Counted from the first letter of the stretch, positions 33,242-44,118 are shown. The stretch is DNA of 64,000 nucleotides from Semisulcospira habei (GCA_036245525.1 BTPG01000003.1:159264397-159328396); one strand, 5' to 3'. Translations and numbers: made by a program. The notes: generated by a model not told the origin, from the letters alone.

Positions 33242-33541
33242 GAATACTGTCCGCTTATTGAGCGTACGATAGTATACACACACCCAATTGGATTCATCTG
33301 GTTTCTTCACGGTGACAACTGCCGACTTGGAGTCCCTGATGACTGTCAGGTCCAGCATCTTCTTGATGTCCTTCTTCAGTTCTTCCCTTGAGTTGTAAGG
33401 GAGACGATACGGGCTGCGGACCGGTTCGTTGGACGTCAGATTAACTTCATGTTGGATGATGTCCGTTGTCCCTTGGTCATGCTTGAACTCCGTAGTTAGG
33501 GTTCTCAGCTCTTTTTGTGGTGCCTGGGTCAGGTTTTGACC
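33242..33541 (-). pseudogene. Gypsy reverse transcriptase, N-terminal part only
   Basis: In frame after a TAG at 33542-33544 comes TTDIIQHEVNLTSNEPVRSP then the YRLPY segment, a VTVKKPDESNWVCVYYRTLN motif (fingers; families usually have V-DYR-LN) and RTVFDPEP. Homology stops there, before the catalytic Asp motifs, so the palm was deleted. It would copy element RNA; this remnant cannot. Confidence 0.85.
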
Positions 33542-33544
33542 GAA

Positions 33545-34625
33545 CTAGATATCGTCTATACCCTCCTTGTGGCGGAGTTCATTAAGGTCGAACAGGTTCT
33601 CGTCGTCTAGTCTCTCGTCAGAAGCCAGATGCACCGATGCCGCTTGTTGTGGTTTGTCCTGACGACCCCTCTCGATGTACTTCTTCAGCAGATTCGAGTG
33701 GAAAGTCTTTATCTTGTTGTTGACCTTGACTCTGTAGTCGTTGATGCCAACCACTGTGTCAACCACGAACGGTCCCTTCCACTGCATCAGGAGCTTGTTG
33801 TTGCCAGAGGGGAGAAGAACCAACACCTGGTCACCAGGCTGGAACCTGAGGTTTGGCTTTACGGTCATAATAATGCTTCCCCTTGTTCTGCGCCTTCTGC
33901 AATTCTTCTCGAGCCATTCTGAGGGTATTCTCCAGCTTCTCTCTCAGGTCGAAGACATACCTTCACCTCAGGCGCGTCGATGTCCTTGGTCCACAGCTCC
34001 TTTGCATGGGTCCCCTTACAGTCCTGCCGTACAGTTTTAAAGGGGGAGAACCCTGTAGAATCCTGGGGAACTTCAGTGTACGCGATGAGCAAGACATCTA
34101 ACCTTGGCTGCTCAGCACACAGTTTCTTTAGCGTAGCCTTCAATGTTCCGTTAAACTTTTCAACCAACCCGTTACACATGGGGTGGTAAGGGGTCGGAGA
34201 CGAACTGGGTCCCTATATCACTCAGGATCTCCTCAGGAATCCCCAGACGGCTGACCATGTCCACGAGCGCCTCTGCCACAGTTGGAGTGTCGATCTTCTT
34301 TAATGGTATGGCCTCAGGATATCTTGTTGCGTAATCCACCAGTGTCAGAATGTAGCGATGGCCATCTTCACTTGGAGGACATATTGGCCCCACCAGGTCC
34401 ACAGCTACCCGCTTGAAAGGTATATCGATCTGTGGCATTTTCTTGAGAGGAACCTTGGGCACCATTCCCTTGGAGATTGTCTTCTGGCATATGTCGCACG
34501 ACCTGCAGAATCGGGGGACGTCGCCCCCATGTCAGGCCAGTAGAAGACTACTCGGATCCTGTCGAGGGTCTTGCTGATTTCCAGGTGTCCTCCCAAGATG
34601 GAATCATGGGCCAGTTCTATCACCT
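33545..34625 (-). pseudogene. Gypsy integrase, broken
   Basis: HHCC zinc finger: ELAHDSILGGHL then CRSCDICQK in a shifted frame. The core shows VDLVGPI (first Asp), LSDIGTQFVS (second Asp) and VEKFNGTLK (Glu). The stretch between the second Asp and Glu is about 24 residues short: GTQFVSDP jumps to YHPMCNG. A C-terminal LRFQPGDQVLVLLP and WKGPFVVD segment follows. At least two frame changes. It would join element DNA to the chromosome. Confidence 0.88.
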
Positions 34626-34873
<248 letters not shown>

Positions 34874-35138
34874 TTGTATGGAAACTTCCCCTGCACATTG
34901 TAACGATGACATTTCCTGGCCTATAAATATCCACACAGAAAAGAAAATGTCACTTCTCCGTTCTGCGCCGCATAAATTGTTTTAGGAATGTGACACAGTT
35001 TGATGCCCCAAATATCTGATGTCTGCTGATATCTGCAGGTGAGAAGGAGAGTAAGAGAGAGTACACACGTAGTTAACTATAAGTAATAACGCACTATATC
35101 TGAGCCGCAGCTGGACCCAAGCAAGGTTGGCAAGAGAC

Positions 35139-35182
35139 AAGGAATGTGGCAATTGTACTGAGAGTTGCCACATTCCTTCTGC
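35139..35182. repeat. Small hairpin
   Basis: CAAGGAATGTGGCAA at left and TTGCCACATTCCTTC at right around a TTGTACTGAGAG loop. Single copy. Confidence 0.7.
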
Positions 35183-35227
35183 GAATGAAGATAAGTAGCG
35201 GCTGATCTCTCTGTTTGTTTGTCTATT

Positions 35228-35356
35228 TTCACAAAGGGTATTTACCCGAAATATTAATAAATTGTGTTGTACCCGTCTTTTCTAAGTGTGTTTCTTTCTC
35301 CGTTGGGTACTTCTTTGCATTTTACACGCTTGGCAGTCACCTTTTTGGTCTGGATG
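35228..35356. repeat. Family I right half
   Basis: GTATTTACCCGAAATATTAA, GTCTTTTCTAAGTGTGTTTC, CCGTTGGGTACTTCTTTGCA and CACGCTTGGCAGTCACC. The left half is missing. Confidence 0.72.
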
Positions 35357-35404
35357 ACTTATTAGCCATTTCTGCTTCAGTGTAAAGTCAGCCAAATTCC
35401 TTTC

Positions 35405-35618
35405 TTAACTCATTCTACCTCAGACACACCACAGCAAGATATGGATCGACCATGATAGTTCAAGGGTGATGCCAGAATAGCTTGGCGCCTATGGGCGCCA
35501 AGCTATTCTGGCATCACCCTTGAACTGTCATGGTCGATCTGTGTCCTGCACTGTAATGCAGTCTTGAGGGGACAACGGCAACATTTGGGGATTTCGGTCT
35601 TGGGGTAGAATGAGTTAA
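35405..35618. mobile_element. Family A TTAA element, complete (twin 1)
   Basis: TTAACTCATTCTACCTCAGA at left, GGGGTAGAATGAGTTAA at right. Arms GTTCAAGGGTGATGCCAGAA / TTCTGGCATCACCCTTGAAC share the GATGCC variant. Length 214 bp, near-identical to 35767-35980. Confidence 0.92.
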
Positions 35619-35684
35619 GCAACAGACATAGATCCCCATGAGCCCCTGCAAGCGCAACGGCTCATGCAAAGCTATGCCTCTTGT
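35619..35684. repeat. Family C hairpin between the twins
   Basis: GCAACAGACATAGATCCCCA and CAAAGCTATGCCTCTTGT around GAGCCCCTGCAAGCGCAACGGCTC. It starts one base after the TTAA of twin 1. Confidence 0.75.
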
Positions 35685-35766
35685 ACTGAGAGCGAGATGG
35701 GCTCCAGCGTCTTACCCAGAATTGCTTATTTGAGGTTGTGTATACAGACTCTCAAGGGTATTTGAG

Positions 35767-35980
35767 TTAACTCATTTTACCCCAGACACATCACAGCAAG
35801 ATAAGGATCGACCATGATAGTTCAAGGGTGATGCCAGAATAGCTTGGCGCCTATGGGCACCAAGCTATTCTGGCATCACCCTTGAACTATCATGGTCGAT
35901 CTGTGTCCTGCACTACACTGCAGTATTCAGAGGACAACGGCAAAATTTGAGGATTTCGGTGTTGGGGTAGAATGAGTTAA
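35767..35980. mobile_element. Family A TTAA element, complete (twin 2)
   Basis: TTAACTCATTTTACCCCAGA at left, GGGGTAGAATGAGTTAA at right, 214 bp. Same orientation and length as twin 1; the GATGCC/GGCATC arm variant is shared with it. Confidence 0.92.
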
Positions 35981-36003
35981 AGCACAACAATGTCTAGTGG
36001 ATG

Positions 36004-36077
36004 TACACTGACGAGCAAAAGAAACGCGAAAGTTATGGAATCATCGGCCGAAACACTGTTTTGTGTACGTGTGTGTA

Positions 36078-36108
<31 letters not shown>

Positions 36109-36109
36109 T

Positions 36110-36186
<77 letters not shown>
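36004..36186. mobile_element. Family G half element fused to (GT)n
   Basis: TACACTGACGAGCAAAAGAA through GGAATCATCGGCCGAAACAC (36004-36059) is one arm of the palindrome; where the second arm should start the sequence turns into GTGTACGTGTG and a (GT)n run. Confidence 0.82.
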
Positions 36187-36189
<3 letters not shown>

Positions 36190-36769
36190 GTCCGATAACT
36201 ACGTCCTACGCATTTGTTTAAATCTCTGATGTGAAGTTGATGATGCTTTTCATTTTATAAACGTGAACTGAACTGACAATGACTTTTCTTTGTATTCATG
36301 CGCGTGGGAGTACCCTTATTCACGTGTACAAATACGCACATCAGCTTAGCTGACAACACAAGGATAGGTGCACATACGGTGCGCTCTGCGATCGATGGTG
36401 TGATCCATTTTAAAGCCCGTTTCCGGCAGAAAAACAGAAACCGTAGAAACCCTACAGTCAAATCCTTTTCTTTCGTGACACACTTCTGCACGGCTTCCCT
36501 TGTTTTCGCCGTTATTTGTCACGGCGCACTGTCGTAAGGTCCAAAATCATAAAGCAGCACACACTTTCATCATAGTTTCATGCCGCACTAACTGACATCA
36601 GGGGTTGCGCGGTCAGAAGCTGGGACGTTGTCGGGCAGGTTCGATAGAAGTTATACAAGATTCTGACAAAGCACCATGACATCTTTTTATGCACCCGGAA
36701 CATGATCTGTTTACGTAGATGTAGAGGAAGGGGGAAGTGGGGGGGGGGGGGGATGACTTGACTTGACAC
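36187..36769. other. No recognisable feature
   Basis: Only a G-run near 36738-36752. Confidence 0.5.
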
Positions 36770-36843
36770 TACACACTGGTTGTCTCCCTTGATTCACTGC
36801 CGTCTCCACGGCTGCGAATCGCGGGAGACAACCAGTGTGGGCA
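36770..36843. repeat. Family K palindrome
   Basis: CACACTGGTTGTCTCCCTTG at left and GCGGGAGACAACCAGTGTGG at right around GCCGTCTCCACGGC. Similar copies at 49213-49282 and a single arm at 18596. Confidence 0.82.
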
Positions 36844-36979
36844 TACCACAGACTTAAAAAAAAAAAAAATATCCAGTATTATTTTAAAGACGTCACCAAA
36901 ATGACGGATTCTAAGAGTTTCTGACTTTGTGGCTCTAAGCCGTAAAGCCCAAAATCATCTATCGCATTATATAACTAGG

Positions 36980-37095
36980 TTAGGAATGGCTCCTCGAGTA
37001 CACGACCTCAATGACTCGCTTTACGCACCTGAGGTCACTTGCATAAGAGTGAGCTTAGTGGCTGGCGCAGGACTAAGCTCATCCATGCAACTGCT
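36980..37095. repeat. Family J right arm and flank
   Basis: CACCTGAGGTCACTTGCATA then GAGCTTAGTGGCTGGCGCAG and ACTAAGCTCATCCATGCAAC match the flank and one arm of 26830-26967. Confidence 0.65.
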
Positions 37096-37890
37096 CCTGC
37101 TGGTTATCTGCTTTTATATCGGACTTTTAGAACTGTGTTCGCGTAAATTGTCCTCGGTATTTTACTGTTTTCGAAGCCGGAAAACTCGGAGAGGAAAGTA
37201 GCAGCCGAAAGACGACAGACTGATGGGGAGTGAGGTAGGGGAGGGGGGAGGGGAGAGGGGAGAGGATGGGGGGGGGGGGGGTGATTGCTGACATTTCGAA
37301 AGACTTTAGTAAAGGATCTCACACAAATCATGAACTATTTTGAAGCACACGACATCTCTCTTTTTACATCAGCAAGGAGGCGAGGGGGAGGGGGGAGGGG
37401 GTTAGGGGGAGGGGGGGAGGGGGATCGCGGTGCTTGAAATGGAGATGGAGCTAGCCGCTTCTAGAATCCAATTTACCCTGTATGAAAAACCTTAAAAAAC
37501 GCATGCCGTCCTTTTAAGATCGTGTGTGGCATCTGCTTATTAAATGCAAGAACCCAAGACGTAGACGGGTCTAGAGGCCCAAAGAAAAGACCCCGCCACA
37601 AAAATCAGAGCATCTCTTGATACACTTCAAGACACTTCTTGCCGCTGCGCCAGTGAACCCGGTCGGCTTCAAAACAGACGCAAAAGATTTTTTTTTTTCG
37701 TTTATAAGTTTCTTTTTTTTTCCTGGTAGATTGGGCAACCCGGCGCTTAGCCGTTTCCCGTCAGAAAATGAAGCGCGGCTGCCTGGATTCACAGTTTAGA
37801 CAGCAGAACTGCGAAGAGTCTCCTAGGATATCGCCCATGGCACTTCATATGCCGACCCATGTCTGAAAAGCAGAAAAGTTACAAGGGACG
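37096..37890. other. No gene; G-rich patches
   Basis: GGGGAGG-type runs at 37223-37282 and 37377-37428. No domain-bearing frame. Confidence 0.55.
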
Positions 37891-37959
37891 AGCAAGAGGC
37901 ACAGATTCTCATGAGCCGCCGCGTAAAGCGGGGGCTCATGAGAATCTATGCCTCTTGCA
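37891..37959. repeat. Family C hairpin
   Basis: GCAAGAGGCACAGATTCTCA and TGAGAATCTATGCCTCTTGC around GCCGCCGCGTAAAGCGGGGGC. Confidence 0.85.
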
Positions 37960-38216
37960 GATCGGTCGTGTTTGATGAGGGACATGAAATGGAGTTGTCA
38001 TGCGAAAATATTGGCCGCTCCGGCTGTGTCTATTTGCGTTCAATGCACGCGCGTTTCGTCGTCTTCTTCTGTGGGAGAAAGAAACTGAAATTACCATTTT
38101 CAACAACAAAAAACCCTGCCTGGGTCTAAACAAACAGAAACTGATACAGAATGAAAAGGCTATTGCAAACATAAGCGTTGTAATCTTGAACACTTAATTA
38201 TATTTGAGAGAGAGAG

Positions 38217-38543
<327 letters not shown>

Positions 38544-38544
<1 letters not shown>

Positions 38545-38672
38545 CAGATCAGTCATGACAGTTCAAGGGTACTGCCATATTAGCTTCGCGCCTGAAAATT
38601 GGTGAAGCTAATCTGACACTGCTCTTGAACTATACACGCTTCACGGTCAATCCGTCCGGTCAGTCCTGCAAC
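38544..38672. repeat. Family A hairpin, diverged
   Basis: GTTCAAGGGTACTGCCATAT and GCTAATCTGACACTGCTCTTGAAC face each other around TTCGCGCCTGAAAATTGGTGAA. Confidence 0.72.
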
Positions 38673-39114
38673 CTGTTCACCATCTCCGAAGTCCTTTCCC
38701 TCGTTCCAACTCCACCGCCTTACGTGTGAACTTGATGAAATCGTTGTTTGAAAAACTGTGCCCTTAACATTTCGTTTTCTCATTTCAACACTAAATCAAT
38801 ATTCCGTGGCATTTTTCCCGCACGTGCGGGCTAAAAACAATCTCCCTAATGATCCCATCCCCGACACATCCCCACCACAGTTTTTGTTTAAGAAAAACAC
38901 AACAACTTGAAAATCGTTACGCACCGGCAGAATCTCCAACAAACTCTCGAACATGCCGAGAAATCGTGTGACAACATGTCAAACAACATTTCTAAACACG
39001 TTTTGGCTGCCAGAGAGAAAAGGGTTGAGATAACTGAGCATATAAAACACGAAACAGGCATGTCTTTCGCTTTTCAGTATGACAACCCAACGAATTAGTT
39101 TGAGTGCACAAGAT
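38673..39114. other. No recognisable feature
   Basis: AT-rich, no repeats or frames of note. Confidence 0.5.
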
Positions 39115-39295
39115 TTCAACCCTTATCATCTTGATACGCCTATTGCTTGAAATGAATTTGACTGATAGTTCAAGGGTGGTGCCAGAATAGCTTGGCGCCA
39201 ACTAAAACAGTTGATCTATCTCCTTATCTGTAATGTAGCCTTCATAGAAACAATAAGCAAATTTTACAAAATCAGCCTCAGGATGTAATGGTTAA
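39115..39295. mobile_element. Family B element, right inner arm lost
   Basis: CAACCCTTATCATCTTGATA at left and GCCTCAGGATGTAATGGTTAA at right. The left arm runs to AATAGCTTGGCGCC, and the partner arm is replaced by AACTAAAACAGTTGATC. The left TTAA has become TCAA. Confidence 0.78.
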
Positions 39296-39324
39296 TCTAA
39301 TCACCGATAGCCTTTATTCCAGGC

Positions 39325-39376
39325 ATCACGTATACGGATTTTTGATGCGGCAAGTCTACGATGGGTCACGATCGGT
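39325..39376. repeat. Family E, degenerate half
   Basis: CACGTATACGGATTTTTGATGCGGCAAGTCTACGA resembles CGTATACGGATGCGGCACGT of family E, ending GGTTAA. Confidence 0.55.
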
Positions 39377-39391
39377 TAAACCCAGTAACTG

Positions 39392-39443
<52 letters not shown>

Positions 39444-40083
39444 TTATGGTATTTATATTGCGCTTATCTTATAATAATTATAACTCTAAGCGCGCACACA
39501 CAACCCGCGCACGCATGCACACGCTTTAGACAATGACTCACGTACCACAAATACTTTACGACAGTCAGCTTGGGGTAGGGGGTGTGGTGATATTATAGTG
39601 CTAGAACTGTTGGAAAAGGTGAGTTTTGAAGGCGGACTGGAAGGAGGAGAGAGAGTGTTTCTTACGGAGAGAGAGTGGGAGAGTGTTCCAGGTGGATGGG
39701 CTGTAGACGGAGAAGGAGCGGGGGCCGAAAGTGCTGAGTTTGGTGTGGGGGATGTGGAGGCGGAGAGGGTCGGAGGCGGAGCGGAGGGAGCGGGAAGGAG
39801 TGTAGGGGTGAAGTAAGTCGGAGAGATAGGCAGGAGCGTAGTTGTTCAGGGATTTGTAGAAGAGAGACAGAATCTTGTATTGGATGCATTGGGGGGTGGG
39901 GAGCCAGTGAAAGAGTTTGAGCAGGGGAGTGATGTGGTCGGATTTTTTCTTTCTGAGGACGAGGCGGGCAGCATTGTTTTGGACGCGCTGGAGAGTGAAA
40001 GTGGTGGAGTGAGGGAGACCGGAAAGGAGAGAGTTGCAATAGTCGATGCGAGATAAGATGAGAGAGACAGCAAGTTTGATCAT
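39392..40083 (-). mobile_element. CR1/L2-like LINE, 3' terminal fragment
   Basis: A continuous minus-strand frame (40083 to 39601) gives the RT thumb end: LSRIDYCNSLLSGLP, LQRVQNNAARLVL, LFHWLPTPQCIQYKILSLFY, APAYLSDLL and FSVYSPSTWNTLPLSLRKK, ending FKTHLFQQF-stop. This is a typical C-terminal signature of CR1/L2-type LINEs. A 3' UTR with AGCGCAATATAAATACC and an (ATT)n tail (39392-39441) follows. The 5' part is missing; frame intact, so a fairly recent insertion. Confidence 0.9.
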
Positions 40084-40106
40084 GACGTATTGGGTTTATT
40101 GGGTTT

Positions 40107-40150
40107 AACCCTTTGTGTATCGGTAGCGGTTTTTGTAGCGATGATTCCGG
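40107..40150. repeat. Family D left half
   Basis: TTAACCCTTTGTGTATCGGT and GCGATGATTCCGG; the right half is absent, and a family B element begins 15 bp later. Confidence 0.7.
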
Positions 40151-40164
40151 CTCGGGGCCGTTTC

Positions 40165-40388
40165 TTAACCCATATCATACGGAGGCTAAAAGCTTCAAAT
40201 TTGTACAGTGCCATATGCAAACTACATTATAGTACATACAGATAAGGATATAGACCAATGGCTTTAGTTCAAGGGTGGTGCCAGAATAGCTTGGCGCCTA
40301 GAGGCGCCAAGCTATTCTGGCACTACCCTTGAACTATTTTAGTCACACTTATTTCACACACTGGTGTATTCCGAATGATAAGGGTTAA
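40165..40388. mobile_element. Family B TTAA element, complete
   Basis: TTAACCCATATCATACGGAG at left, GAATGATAAGGGTTAA at right. Arms TAGTTCAAGGGTGGTGCCAG and CTGGCACTACCCTTGAACTA around AATAGCTTGGCGCCTAGAGG. 224 bp. The right TTAA is also the left TTAA of the next element. Confidence 0.92.
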
Positions 40389-40631
40389 CCCCTTGGTTGT
40401 CAATGAACAGGAATTGCGCGTCTGTGAAATCACTGAATACAATGACCGACATTCAGGTGAATGGAACAGACGAAAATGATACCAAAATTTAAATAGGCAT
40501 AAAGAGAACATAGGATTAGCAAGAGACATAAACCCTCATTTGCCCCCGCGACTGGGGGGGGGGGGGGGGGGGGCTCATGGGGGTTTATGTCTCTTGCAGC
40601 TGGTCAGCGTTCGCCTTGCCCCGGCGGTTAA
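40385..40631. mobile_element. Family C element sharing a TTAA with its neighbour
   Basis: Left end TTAACCCCTTGGTTGTCAAT; right end GGCGGTTAAGG. The hairpin at 40519-40598 (GCAAGAGACATAAACCCTCA / GGGGGTTTATGTCTCTTGC) has a long G-run (40554-40573) where the central GC palindrome normally sits. Confidence 0.8.
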
Positions 40632-41112
40632 GGGGTTGATGTGAAAAAAACACCATGCCGTCTACACCCAACATGGGCTCAAACTATGGACGTGTCCAAG
40701 AGGCTGACTGCCAGTGCTTGTAATGTAGAAGAACCTAGCAAGTAAGTCAGAAAAGGCATTGTCGGGGCTTCCATATTCACTGCTTTCGGTCACTTATTTA
40801 GCGTACCCTTCTTTCCTATCCTTTTCTTGGTGCTTTTTGACCAAAGCAGATCTATGATCATTGATCGATAATGCACAATTCTCTCCCCTGACAGTGCTCT
40901 TTCCTACTACTCGGTGGTTTTTCTATGGACGTGTTCTCTTTGTGAGGCTGCACTGGACCAGCCAACATAATTGTCACCGACTTACCACGACTTTCGCAAT
41001 TCCAAAGGGACGGGGATGGGGGTGGGGTGGGGGTGGGGGTGGGGGGTAGAGGTGGGTGGGGTTGGGTGGGGGGGTGGGGTGGGGGGGGGGAGTGTACGTG
41101 CCAGCTGTAGGT
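40632..41112. other. No gene; G-rich 41009-41095
   Basis: GGGTGGGG-type run only. Confidence 0.55.
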
Positions 41113-41200
41113 GATGAATCGACCGTGATAGTTTAACGATGGTGCCAGGTTAGCCAAGCTAATCTGGCACTATCCTTAAACTATCACGACCGATCCATCT
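41113..41200. repeat. Family A hairpin, core
   Basis: GATCGTGATAGTTTAACGATG-like left arm (ATGAATCGACCGTGATAGTT) faces AACTATCACGACCGATCCAT. The centre GGTTAGCCAAGCTAATC lacks GGCGCC. GTTTAA/TTAAAC is private to this copy. Confidence 0.78.
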
Positions 41201-41336
41201 CTCTCCGCAGTGGGTTTGGCGTGAATGTGACGCTGGGGTGATCAATCACTCCACCACCTACTCCACCAAGTCCTTTTTGTGTGCTTCAAAAGCGATATCT
41301 TCATTGGATTACAATGCAAAACTCGCTTTTCACACC

Positions 41337-41397
41337 AAAACAACAACAACAACAACAACAACAACAAAAACAACAACAAAAAAACAAACAAACAAAC
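41337..41397. repeat. (AAC)n with (AAAC)n end
   Basis: AAC repeats then AAAC repeats. Confidence 0.95.
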
Positions 41398-41669
41398 AGA
41401 CGACTCGCTGTCATTTAGCCTTCGCAGGAGAGTACTCTCCTGATGCCCCTTCCACCTGCTCTGCTGGAGGACAGACAGAAGACGGACTGTCCTTGACAAG
41501 GAGACAAATACCAGACGTGCATCCTCTTCCCACATAATCCCGCGGGACAAACGTGACAAAGTTCTACCCACCCGGTACCTATACACACGATGCGCAGTGT
41601 CAGTGTATACACTGTGTCACCACTAGCCCTACACAGGTACCTACACAGATGATAAACCTACACAGATGA

Positions 41670-41830
41670 TAAGACGTTTCCTACAAAAAAAGGAACCCGC
41701 TTAGAAAGGGCAAGCACGAGCCACATTATTCATAATTAATGTTGCACTTTTCAGCGCGCGTTTTACGTTCACTGTTGGGTATTTCTTTTGAAGTTTACAC
41801 GCTCGACAGTCTTTATTTGGTTCCGGATTC
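41670..41830. repeat. Family I copy, diverged
   Basis: GGAACCCGCTTAGAAAGGGC at left; GTTGGGTATTTCTTTTGAAG and ACACGCTCGACAGTC at right, about 70 bp apart. Confidence 0.68.
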
Positions 41831-41837
41831 TCTACAG

Positions 41838-42141
41838 ATGATACATTGGAGGCTGTCTAAGCGACCACCTGTGTTAGGCGACCACCTTCCCAGTAAGCAA
41901 AGGTCCTGGGGCACACGTCGGCCGCAGTGGGCCCGCGCACGGCTGTGCGTGGGCCCTCTGCGGCCTTCGTGGGCCGGAAAGCGTTTTGCTACTGGGGTTT
42001 ATCAAGAGACCACCCATTGCGTGGTCCTATGGTCTTCTTTGTGCTACTCACACCGGCTGTGAGAGGCGACCTCCTGTCCAAGGTGACCACCTGTTCACAG
42101 TCCCTCGGGTGGTCGATCGCCTTCTGCAAGTTTTGACTGTA
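41838..42141. mobile_element. Pogo-like TA element with nested family H palindrome
   Basis: GTCTAAGCGACCACCTGTGT and GGCGACCACCTT at left, GGTCGATCGCCTTCTGCAAG and TTTTGACTGTA at right are typical of Tc1/mariner-pogo MITEs with a TA target. A family H palindrome (41889-41997) occupies the middle: CCCAGTAAGCAAAGG at left, TTTTGCTACTGGG at right, with GGGCCCGCGCACGGCTGTGC. Confidence 0.75.
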
Positions 42142-42337
42142 GACGTGTGACTGTATCTGCTGTACGTGTTCAATCAGTGCAGAGGACATCATATTCCTCG
42201 GTTACCCACCGTGATCCTATCGCACTGGAATACCGTCAAGTTCTGCTCAGACAAACTATTTTCAAAGTGCGGTATCGACCTGTCTGCTGCTTGCACCGAA
42301 CAATTTTTGTTTACGTGCACCCGGCGTTGCATAGATA

Positions 42338-42542
42338 GTGTCAGAGTGTGGCCTGTCAGCTGTGTGTAAGAGTGTGGCCTGTCGGCTGTGTGTCAGAGTG
42401 TGGCCTGTCGCAGAGTGTCAGAGTGTGGCCTATCGGCAGTGTGTCAGAGTGTGGCATGTCGGCAGTGTATCAGAGTGTGGCCTGTCAGCTGTGTGTCAGA
42501 GTGTGGCCTGTCGCAAAGTGTAAGAGAGTGGCCTATCGGCAG
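42338..42542. repeat. 26-bp minisatellite, about 7-8 units
   Basis: Unit TCAGAGTGTGGCCTGTCGGC + AGTGTG. Some units are shortened (GTCGCAGAGTG). Because the unit is not a multiple of 3, all three frames read through as Cys/Val repeats that are not genuine proteins. Confidence 0.9.
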
Positions 42543-44118
42543 AACTGTACGTGGAGCTTGCGTTACGGAACTCGGTTGGGAAAAGAAATTTTGCCGGAAG
42601 GCTGACATCAGCATTGGATCAGTCTTTCACAGTGAAAAAAAACCTTGCCAGCTACCCGTCGACCTTTTGCTTGCGCGAGCCAACTCCTGCCCATCATGTC
42701 CGGCCCGAGGAGCGTTTACAAACTTGGGTGACCACTTGCGTTGTCGCTACTACTTTCTAAGATCCGATCATTATTCTCAGTCTTGAATATGCAATATAGC
42801 GATCGGGGTTGCATCAAGGCCACTCGTCTAATAGTCCAGCAGCTTTTCGCAATTTCTGCAAAGTAGTTCGTCAAAAGAGTAACAATGGTTTGCAGGTACG
42901 AAACGAAAGTACTAATGCCATATAGTTTATGCATGGCAACAATATTTGTCCTTAGGATGGAGACATTTTTGTAGAAGTGTTTTTCGAAAGCTATTTTTCG
43001 ATGTGAGGGAACCAGTCCTCGTACACCGAAGGTACAAGACATTTTTTTTGCATAACATTGAAAATTTCAAGCATACAAGTTACAAGTTTATTCCAGTGAG
43101 TAAATTAAAATCATCAGCAAGTAAACATGCATACATATATACGATAAAATAAGTTTAAAAGTATTATTTTTAATGCAGTAAGCATAGTCGCGTCGCTAGT
43201 TTCAAAATGGCGGTCAGCGAGAAGCCTTCTAAAGAAGTCAATCAGACGCGCACGGTTGATGAAGTTTTACTTTGCTCCTGAATTGAAACAGAGATTATTA
43301 TCGATTTAAACATCTTATCAACGTCAAATACGTTATTTTTCCTGGTCTTGAAAACAGCCTTTTCCACAGAACTCAGTCTTTTGTGGGAGGAAAGCATATC
43401 GAAAGTAAACTCCCTTTGTGCATGTTGTGCAATGTGTCAGCCGACCATCTTCAACATTCTTTGGCCGGATACAACATGCATGTTGTTCGTCTGTTTTTCA
43501 GCCTAACGGCTCTAAGTGCAGGTCTGCTCTTTTTTTTATTTATTTTATTAGTGGAGATGGGATTTTTAACTGGTCAAGCACACTCGTATCCGACTGGTCT
43601 TAAGCACAAGTCAGGCAGAGTGAAATCCATCTCCGAACCGTTTCCATCAAAATCACCATGTTCAGCTAAACACCTAAATATAAAATTTTAGTTTTTGCAA
43701 CCAATTCAACCAATCCGCACTCAAGTACTCACAAGGACTCTTATGATTAAGCTTTATCAGGACTGCATGAGACACAATACAGATAGTAGCCCTCTCTATT
43801 ATATTACAGGTTTTATTTATTTATTTTTATTGATTCATGTATGTATTCACTTACATATTTATTTATTATTTATCCTTTTAATTATGGATGGAAGGAATTC
43901 CTTGATGCACATGATCACTATAGTGGTATGGTAGTGGTCACCAAGGAGAGGAAATCTGTTTTCAATATGCATACATCTGTGCATATTCATAATCTATCCT
44001 TTACTTAACATGCATATTTATAGGTCCCAGGTATCCCCAACTTATTTTATTAATTTATTATTTTTTTGTTTGTTTGTTTGTTTGTGATGTATGTTTGCAC
44101 ATACACATCAGCATAAAA

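Larger units (their letters stand above)
32925..34625 (-). mobile_element. Ty3/Gypsy-type element, internal remnant
   Basis: Minus strand, high to low coordinates: integrase zinc finger, integrase core, integrase C-terminal region, then the beginning of reverse transcriptase in the same frame, then unmatched sequence, PPT and LTR. Integrase upstream of RT is the order reported for Gmr1-like Ty3/Gypsy elements, not the usual RT-RNase H-integrase. Gag, protease, most of RT and RNase H are absent. The 5' side breaks at 34625. Confidence 0.82.

Noticed and set aside
37223..37428. CpG-island-like promoter
   Set aside because: The sequence is G-run rich without CpG enrichment or an adjacent gene.
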